From Phoronis ovalis (taxonomy: Eukaryota > Phoronida > Phoronidae): a stretch of 16,039 bases of DNA. The number at the start of each line of letters is the position of its first letter. Within the stretch, counting starts at the first letter, position 1. The position numbers were made by a program, and so were the translations under genes. The stretch spans positions 1-16,039 of the forward strand of contig JAOXYB010025158.1 of the NCBI GenBank assembly GCA_028565635.1, in the 5' to 3' direction. The notes under the pieces are model-generated. The model did no database searches. It saw nothing but the letters and a program-made list of their open reading frames with translations, and had not been told where the DNA came from. Shown here piece after piece: positions 1 to 9,000 of this stretch.

Positions 1-69
1 CCAGTCTCTCCTACTGGCAGCATTCTTGGCTGGGGGTACACTCTCGGAGTTGTTTACAACTCACCGAAT
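1..69 (+). CDS. ROS1: ROS1 exon, partial, FN3 strand region (3' end uncertain)
   Basis: Frame 1 is open to TAG at 73-75 and reads like an FN3 core ([20 protein letters not shown]), the usual Pro-rich loop plus strand C. It joins in phase 0 to the exon at 312, which completes the same FN3. The donor is not clear: GT at 70-71 (gtctag) fits phase, but GT at 49-50 and 52-53 would also, and none matches GTRAGT well. The exon is cut by the window edge. Confidence 0.55.
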
Positions 70-3000
70 GTCTAGTTAACATGATTGTTTAATCAGCTCT
101 TCTCAATGTCCAAAATTTGAGTTTAACGTTCATTCAGTTATAACGTTAAAGTGATTTTTTTTCTCAGGTCACCATAAAGCCAATTAAATTTTGTTTAAAC
201 CTGATAAAATTTTAATTACCTACTGGTATATGAGAAATTTTTTGCTTAAATATTATTAGTACATCTAAATAATGCTTCTACTTTGCCAAAATAAAAAATT
301 GTGCTTTTCAGACATCAACTGACACCGAGATGACAATACTTGGGCTTGAACCTTATACAACTTATATCTTCCAAGTATCGGTATCAAACTACTATAGTCA
401 GAAATTACCTGTTGCACTAGGACCATCAGCTACACTCAAGACAAAAGCAGGAGGTAGGAAAAGAAAACTAAATATTTACTACTTATCCTGTTCATGCCTG
501 TTGGCATTACAGCAGCAACATTAGTCCTTGTCAGTTTAAAGCTAAAGAAGGACTAATTACATGAGGATTGAATATATTGCTAGTTTAGAAAAGTTTTGAC
601 AATTTTAGTCTTATTTCTTCATTTATAACAGTACTAATAAATTAATGAAAATAGAAATATATAATTAGAATTTTGGTTACAAACTATCAGCATTTAAGTG
701 TAACTGAATATAAGTTACACAGTTGAAAAACTTTAATTTATCATCACTTTAGGCAATTTTAGTTGATAACCATCAGTTTAAAAAAATATGTACATTGTTA
801 CAGTATGTTTCCGAGTTATGCTCTAATCAGATAAAGTACTAATACTGGTCTGTCACAGTTAATCAGATTTATCTGACGCCATCAGCTTATAAGTCTGTCA
901 GGGAATCGCTGGGGAATCACAGAATTCCGAATTCCATAAGGTTGTAAAGCATGGAGTAGATTATTTACGCAACGTGAACTGTTATATACATGAGCACAAT
1001 TTCACATGTACGTGTAGTGACGATTCAGCCTATTCAGTTACTTGCATGTATTTAGAGGGAGAGGGACAAACTTGTTTTTCGACAGGCATGAGAGGGAGAT
1101 ATTTTATTTTCATGTGTGGGATTCATTGAATTTTTTTTAGGTCTTTGCAATGTGATAAAACTTTGTTTTATTTTCGTGATTTAGGGTTACAAGAAATTCT
1201 TTCTATGCAATCAAATTATCATTTTTTATTTCTGCACAATGACAGTGAACCATTTCCCCTACTCCCTCCATTGTGCTCCTGTAACGAAAATTCCTGGTAA
1301 ATTTGAGTACGAATATGTAGAACAAATTCCAAACATATTGGACATTTCCAATTGACTTGTATGATCATTTTATTTTCCTCACTAAAAACTTACTAACAAG
1401 TAAAATTCTGCTGACTTTATTTTTCTGAATGTAAGTTTGATAAATAACTATCCATCCCAGATCTCTTTGTGTAGTAAGTACCCTCTAACCAATTTGAATG
1501 ACCCTCCAGTATAATTATGTTTTAGAAGTTTTCTATATATTTGTGTTTGTACAACCTGTTTATAAATAGTTATTATTGTTGAGGTGAGAAAGGGTCGTAT
1601 TAATTTTGTGACCCATAATTGCAGAAGTTTATTATTTGGGATTCCGGAAAAAAAATTTTATTTCCTTTGAGCTGTGTTCATAACCCCACATTTCCTCCCT
1701 CAATGTTTTGTCACAACAGATATTTTTGACTTCATTTTATCCCATCACGAAGCAGTACTTTGTATATACAGGAGAGCATACTCGGAAACCTACTTTAGTA
1801 CCAACTTTATTATTCAGACTGAGCTCAGTCTAGTCATTTTACTCTGTTGCAGTTCTGATTGACAGTTCATTGTAATGTTGTTTTCGGCTGACTTCAATTT
1901 CTTCTGCCTTCTTGGGTCCACTTTGTAGCAATTTTTGTGATGTCTTTCATTCTGAACACATGACCCATCCACTTCCACCGTCTCCTGACGAGTATTGTCT
2001 TCATGTTATCCTGACCAATAATTTTTAGCATCTCACAATTGGTGATTTTAAAATGTTGGAAATAAATTTCTGATAATCATAATTTAGAATTTATTTTGCA
2101 TTATATATAACCTCTCACCACTGTGTTTTGTTGATAAACTTGTACTATGTTAATTATGGAAACTTCGGGAATTATGTTGTATAGTAATTTAACCAACGAA
2201 TAATGTTTCTTTGGTTGATCTCTGGTTAGTTTAATTCAACAAATGCCATTTTGTTGTATATTAATGGAGACTCCTTTATTTTTAGTGCCAACTGCACCTA
2301 GAAATGTCAGGGCTGAAGCAAGACTTCCAAATATGATAAATTTAGAATGGCAACTACCAGCAAAACCACATGGAAAGTCACAGGACATTACATATGTTGT
2401 TGAAACAAAAACAAGACTGGCTGATGGTTCCTTAGTTCAGAATTTAAGACCTAGAAGTAGGGGCAAAAGTGAACTCTTTGGAACAGTTTCTATGGAGATT
2501 GGGAATTTATTGTCTGCTCAAGCATATTCCTTTAAAGTGAGTAATTAATAGACTATTTGCATACACTTGGTGGAGCCACCATTCTCAGACCCGAACTTTC
2601 CCAGCATGTCGCATTTTGTGCATGGATAATGATGTAGTACTGTGTGCGCTCACGAGATTCATTCACGAAACGCTTCCTTCGCATGCTGAACCAAAACCAA
2701 AATACAGATTTTTTTTTGTCACGATTCCTGTATAGTTTGAACAGAGAATTGAATTTCTGTCATTCTTCACAAACTTATGATTTTAACCAAGAAGTTAAAA
2801 TTGTTTAACTTTTTTTTTAATGGATGCAGTGGATGGTAGTATAAGAATCCTAACATGATGTTACATCTGCAGTTGTGTTTTGAAACTGAAACATCACCAG
2901 CTGAGATCACACTGTATGCTTAGAAAACAATAGATATCTCTGGGGGGAAAAGAAGTTTGTAGGTAATTGTTTTGCATCCAAAGGATGACAAAAAGAGCCA

Positions 3001-6000
3001 TGCCTTGTAATAATGTAAGTTTCCAACTAACATTTTTTTTAATTTTTTAGGTTAGAGCATATGATAAGAGTGGTATGTATTATAGTACAAGTGAAGAGGT
3101 CAATGCTACAACGTATCAGCTCCCAGGTCCAATAACATTGGTACGTGCATCAAGGAATTCTTTGAAAATCAGATGGATATCCCCCAGTGATAGCGGTGTA
3201 CTGCGACATATTTTTGAATATAAGAAGGTATGGGTTGTTTGTTTTCTCAAAAGAATAGATGTCAATTTAGACCACATAAAATAACAACAACAAAAAATGC
3301 GATTTCTGAAGTATGAAAGTCTGTAAATAGAATGCATTTGTAGTTTTAAATATAAAATGATCAAATATGAGTATCTGAGTAAATTGGTGTGAACGCAAAA
3401 TTATATTACATGCTCTTAGCAAGCAGTGAGAAGGCATACAGCACAAGGTAGATTTGATAGCTTGACAAAAAGCACAATGAGTAAAAACAATGGCTGACTG
3501 AACTGGATACATAACTGTTAGAATCTTTTTGTAGGTTTCAGACTCTGACTGGATGCCTGCTATAAATCTACGGACAAGTGGCACCAATGAAACCCATGAA
3601 GAATTGGTGCAAGGCTTGGAACCTAACACAAATTACGTTTTCCGTATCGGGTTGCTGTTTCGTCCACTGTTTTGTCACTTTTTGTGGCCAGTCAATAACA
3701 GTGATACTAGATTTACTTTTAAGACTCTATGTAAGTTGAATGGATCAAGTTTGAAAACCTAGCTGAAATCCCAAGGTGTTCTGCATTAAGGTTGTTAAAT
3801 AGCCCATAATTAATAATCGTCTAGTTATGACATCATATCCGGGCTGAGGTCTTGTGCTGGTGGTCTTGGGTCATTCCGAAACCAGACAGCCAAGAAATAA
3901 GATTTATAATTGAGTTGCTTGACAATATAGAATATATGCTCCTACTAGTTTTGATTTATACACTCGGAATAATGTAGAGGTTGATGTATTACTATGAAAG
4001 CCATACAGTATTATTAATTTTCCCTACAAATGATAAATATAATGTTGTGTCTTTATAAAATTGCTAATTTTTATCATACTGACAGTTAAAGTTTCCTCTC
4101 TCTGGACTCTGTGTTTCATTTTTAGCTGATTTTCCTGGACAGCCCCCAGTACCTAAGATTCGTCATTTGTCAGCTAATGAGTATGAGATTCATTGGTCTC
4201 GTCCATACGATGGAGGATCTCAAGTCATTATGTATGTTTTGGAATCAAAGTAAGTTCAAAATTTCATTATTTTCATTTTCCATTAGTGAGGAAAATGAAA
4301 TTATGGAATTATATCTGTTTCACAATATACAAACCCAAATGTAATATTAGTCAAAATATACTCATGTATAAACTCTCATCTTATTTCTTAAATTGCATTC
4401 TTTCCAGGTCTGTCAACAGCAACTGGAGCCAGGTGTATAATGGCACTGCTATGAGCTGGAGGGTGCATGATCTCACGCCTGGAGAAGTTTACTACTTCAG
4501 AGTTGCTGCTGAAAACGCCATGGGTTGGGGACCATACAGTGAAAATAGCACAGCTGTAACCATACCTGGTATGTTCAGGATCTCCTAGCGTGGCACAGTT
4601 CACTAAAATTTTGGGCTGTTCCCAATTAATAGTTATTGTTGCCATACTTGTGAATGATTAGTTGTAATAGATGAATTTCTACGGTCTATTCGTTTGAAAC
4701 ACATATTGCAGACTTCGTGACTAAGTTTGCTTCAGACACTAGGTTTGTTTAATGAAATAGTGTACTAGCATCTGCTGTCAAATACCGTGCTTTGAAGATT
4801 AATAACTTGTTTCTGTATTTAATAGTCATGGCTGGCACAGTCAATACATTGTCAGCTGCTTTGGGTTCAGCGTTTGCTGGTCTTGTTATGCTTATCATTC
4901 TGACCATTATTGTCATGTACTGTGGTGAGTATAACATTATATGTACCAGTAAAACTATCGCAACCGTTGCCTGTTACTCGCAGATAGTTGAATGTGACAG
5001 ATAAAGCAGGTTTAGTTATTATGTTTAAAAATATTTTTACTACCCCTATTGCAAAAAATAGCAAATTTGATGCTTAAAGTTACAGTTGAATGCTTTTTGA
5101 CTCTCCCTTTAATGTTGACTTGTTTTGAATTTATTGCTATTCTTATGACTTACAGTTTATGCTCTGTCCAACTGGTTATCCTTTAATAAGTAAATCACTA
5201 CATCAAGACTGTATAATGCTAAGCTTGGGATTATTTTAAATTCCACATTGTGTTGTAATTACTTTGTTGTCAGAAAAATATGGTTAGTAAGCTGAGCTTA
5301 TAAATATTGCAGTGATTATGAAGAAACGAAGGGACAAATTCCATAAGTTAGCATTTGCTAATCATGTGGGTGGCATACTTACACCAGATGTAGAACTCGC
5401 TACACTGAGAGAATTACCACATATATCCCTGCACGGAAATGCACTTTACAATTGTATCTTAAGGTAAACAGGAATTTAAAAGGTTTTGATCTAGGCTTAA
5501 AAATCATTGAACGTATAGCAAGGATAGCATATTCACCCAAAGTAACAACAGCATATTGCAATCTAAAGTAATTAATAGCTTAATTATTGTTCTGTAAACA
5601 CTTTTGAGCATGACTTGTACATTATATATTTTAAGCTACTAATCCAAGCTGTAACTTTCACACATGTAAACATTTTATACAGAAACTAATTTTTAGCAAG
5701 TAATAAATAAATATATTGCTTAAATTCAGCATTATAAAGCAGTCATGAAGTCTTGAACATGGTAATAGTTTAAAATTGTTTCATGTTATTTATAAAGAAG
5801 TAAAAAGTATATGACCTAGCTGTGCACCGAAATCTATGTGACAATGAATCAATAAACCCATTCTGCATTCTCAAGAGTGCACAATATAATAAATTTTTGC
5901 ATTATTCAAACTTTGTATTTCCAACCTGTTAATTTTATCTTTGTATTTCAGCACTCCTACTGATGCTGATATTGCTAAACTACCTCATTTTGCTCGAGAA

Positions 6001-9000
6001 TGCATTACCTTATCAAAATTCCTAGGAAGTGGTGCATTTGGTGAAGTTTTTGAAGGAGTGGCTAAAAATATTCTCGGTGAAAGTTCAGGAGATACTAGAG
6101 TAGCAGTTAAAGTGAGTTTTTTCAACTATCACATAGTTAGCTATGTACCTAGATTACAGTGCTAGTTTCAAGAAATGTTAATAGTGAAGTTTTAAACAGA
6201 TGTCTGGTAATATTTTTTAAAGTTTTCTCTTTGAAAAAATGTGGGACAAGTACAGATGTATAGTGATGATATGTTGCATTGTTTTACGAGGGACCTTTCT
6301 GTTTCAAACTCAGACCCATGTGTAAAAAATGCTCAAATCCAGGCTGCAGTTTCGAAAGTTATCTCTTAATGTTTACATTTTTAGACTCTGCGCAAAGGAG
6401 CATCGTCTAATGAAAAAGAAGAATTCCTCAAAGAAGCTTTATTGATGAGTAACTTTAAACATGAACATATCCTCAGTCTTCTGGGTGTGTGCTTGGATAA
6501 TGATCCAAATTTTATCATCTTGGAGCTGATGGAAGATGCTGATCTGTTGTCATTTCTAAGAAACTCCAGACCAACCATGGTGAGTCAAGTAATTATATGA
6601 TGGGAAAAAATGGTGGTTTTTGGTATGGAATAAGTACATCAAACGTGGCCACCTCTTTCTTATTTGGATAAAGCTTTAGCCTTAAATCTATCCAATTCTG
6701 TAACACATTTTTCTTACAATTATGCTAATTCTTTTAAAAGAAAGAATAAATAATGTGGCTCCACTTGTAGAATGGAATTTTGAAATATATTGTTTGGTGC
6801 TATTTCTCAAATTGTTGATAATATTTTTGTTGATATGAACACACAAAAAATTGTACTTTTCCTGATGTTTTAACAGTGTTTTCCTTATTATTTGAAGGGT
6901 ACTCAGTCTAAACTGAATCTACATGACTTGATATCAATGTGTGCGGATGTTGCTAAGGGATGTACTTATTTAGAAACTATGCATTTTGTGCACAGGTACA
7001 GTAGGAACTGCTTTTGTGTTTGAATTCATTATTGGTGATAGTTTTGGTCTTTTCTGAATTACAAGTATATTTTTACAATTATTTGGCTTACTTTGTCATA
7101 CTCCTGTATTTTAAAGGGATATTGCCGCAAGAAACTGTCTAGTGTCTACAATTGATGGCACACGCATTGTCAAGATAGGTGATTTTGGATTGGCTCGTGA
7201 CATATACAAGAACGACTATTATAGGAAAGAAGGAGAAGGTTTATTACCAGTTAGGTGGATGTCACCAGAGTCACTGGTGGACGGAGTGTTTACCTCCCAG
7301 TCTGATGTTTGGTAATTATTTGTTATCCATACGAATCCTTTTTACTTGGAAATTAGCAAACTTTTATGCATAAAGTTATATTTACTGTAGTAACCAATCA
7401 GTAGTGTTAGAATTATACTCCTGAAGTTTAAAAATTATCTTATATAAGGTAATGAAAATTGGTTTATAAAGCATTGTCTAACTTATCAGTCCCATTGCCA
7501 AATTGAATAATTACTAATTACAAGGTTGAACTTTGAATCTTTCACTAACTGTTGTTTTTTTTAATCACATTCGTTTGATATACAGCTATTTTACCTGCAC
7601 TCAGTTGTTTGAAATTATTGACAAACTGATTTTTATTATAGGGCATATGGTATACTGTGTTGGGAGGTGATTACTCTGGGACAACAACCGTACCCTGCTA
7701 GAACTAACCTAGAAGTATTACAGTTTGTCAGAAGGGGTGGCAGGCTTGACAGGCCAGATAACTGTCCTAATGATCTGTAAGTTTATATTGGTCTTAAAGA
7801 GTCGTTCACAAATTTTTGATTCGTTTGCATAGTACATGCTGTCAGAAGTGTTTTGAATGAAAAATGCTTTGACAAACCAGCAAATATAAAAAACTGTCCT
7901 TCATTTTATAGACACAATCTTATGTTACACTGCTGGGCATTTGAAGCTGCCGATAGGCCACCTTTTGCTGAAGTATTGGAGAAAATGGAAGAATTTAAAA
8001 GCAGATGTGAAAGTTCTGATCCAGGAGATTTCAACACTTCTGTCTTTGGATGGAGCAGAGAAGGTATGTTTGGAACCATAGATATCAAAAAAGTATGCCT
8101 GCCAGGATTTTTCTGGTTACAGATGATAATCCCGGCCACTGATGATGCATCCTAAAACACCTTGTATTTGCAAGGTTTTTGCACATTTTTGTGTATTCTA
8201 TGTCACTCCATACCTTGTATGGGAACATATGGTATTGCAAATAATATGTGTTGAAATTACCACTTGTAGGAACTGTGTTTTGGATTTAACTAACTAAATG
8301 CATGACTTTTGTTTTACTGATAGCTAAATTATAAATGGGTTTGTGTGTTTGTTAATCATATAGCTGAAACTTAGTAGTTTGTTTGCATGGTGTCATGTAA
8401 TTGAGCTTTTAATTAAAAGAAAAAAATTAGTTCTCAAAGTTATCCTGACATTTTCACCAGTGCAATTAATGTTGTTTGTAACAGGTGGGATAGACAATCT
8501 TGGGTTTGATGAACAAGAAGGGTCTCATGGTATTAGTGAACCACAAGAACCAGACAAGATTTCTATAACTCTAACACCAACAAGTAGAAAGAAAGGTAAA
8601 GGCTATTCTTAGAATCGTGGTCTCATCCTTCTTACAGTTATTTGTGAAATCTTTTTAAAAAGAAATTGTTTTAATTCTATGTGCGTAGTCTACACCATCA
8701 AGTGCTTTGAGAGAATCACAATTTGGGAATGTTTTCGCATTTGTTTCTTTCACAAGATACACCCTGTAAAGCTTTAAAATTCTCTAAGATGTCACCGAAA
8801 TAAAAAAATCTTTATAATATTTTATCTAATTTTACGTAAGAGTTCCTAAAAACAGTGAACTCATAAGCATTTTTAATGATCTTTAGGGTATGCAACATAT
8901 CGCACAATGTAGAACATACTGTTATCAGAAATAAATAAAATTCTCTAGACACAATCTATCTATCTGTGTTATACCAGCAATTAACTACATTTTCATCTAT

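Larger units (their letters stand above)
454..2285 (+). other. ROS1: ROS1 intron (1.8 kb) with repeat debris
   Basis: This is the largest intron in the window. It contains the - strand remnant of a retrotransposon tail (about 1735-2058) and an inverted pair of about 22 bp (803-824 against 1773-1793). The small ORF at 1674-1862 lies antisense over the retrotransposon remnant and is not a gene. I see nothing else interpretable in the AT-rich remainder. Confidence 0.8.

Noticed and set aside
3267-3629. Minus-strand 120-codon ORF
   Set aside because: It is antisense to a ROS1 exon and intron, with low-complexity hydrophobic content and no recognisable domain.
4388-4645. Minus-strand 85-codon ORF that begins with an FN3-like phrase ([10 protein letters not shown])
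   Set aside because: It lies antisense over the well-supported last FN3 exon and has no continuing domain or splice partners. The likeness is chance.
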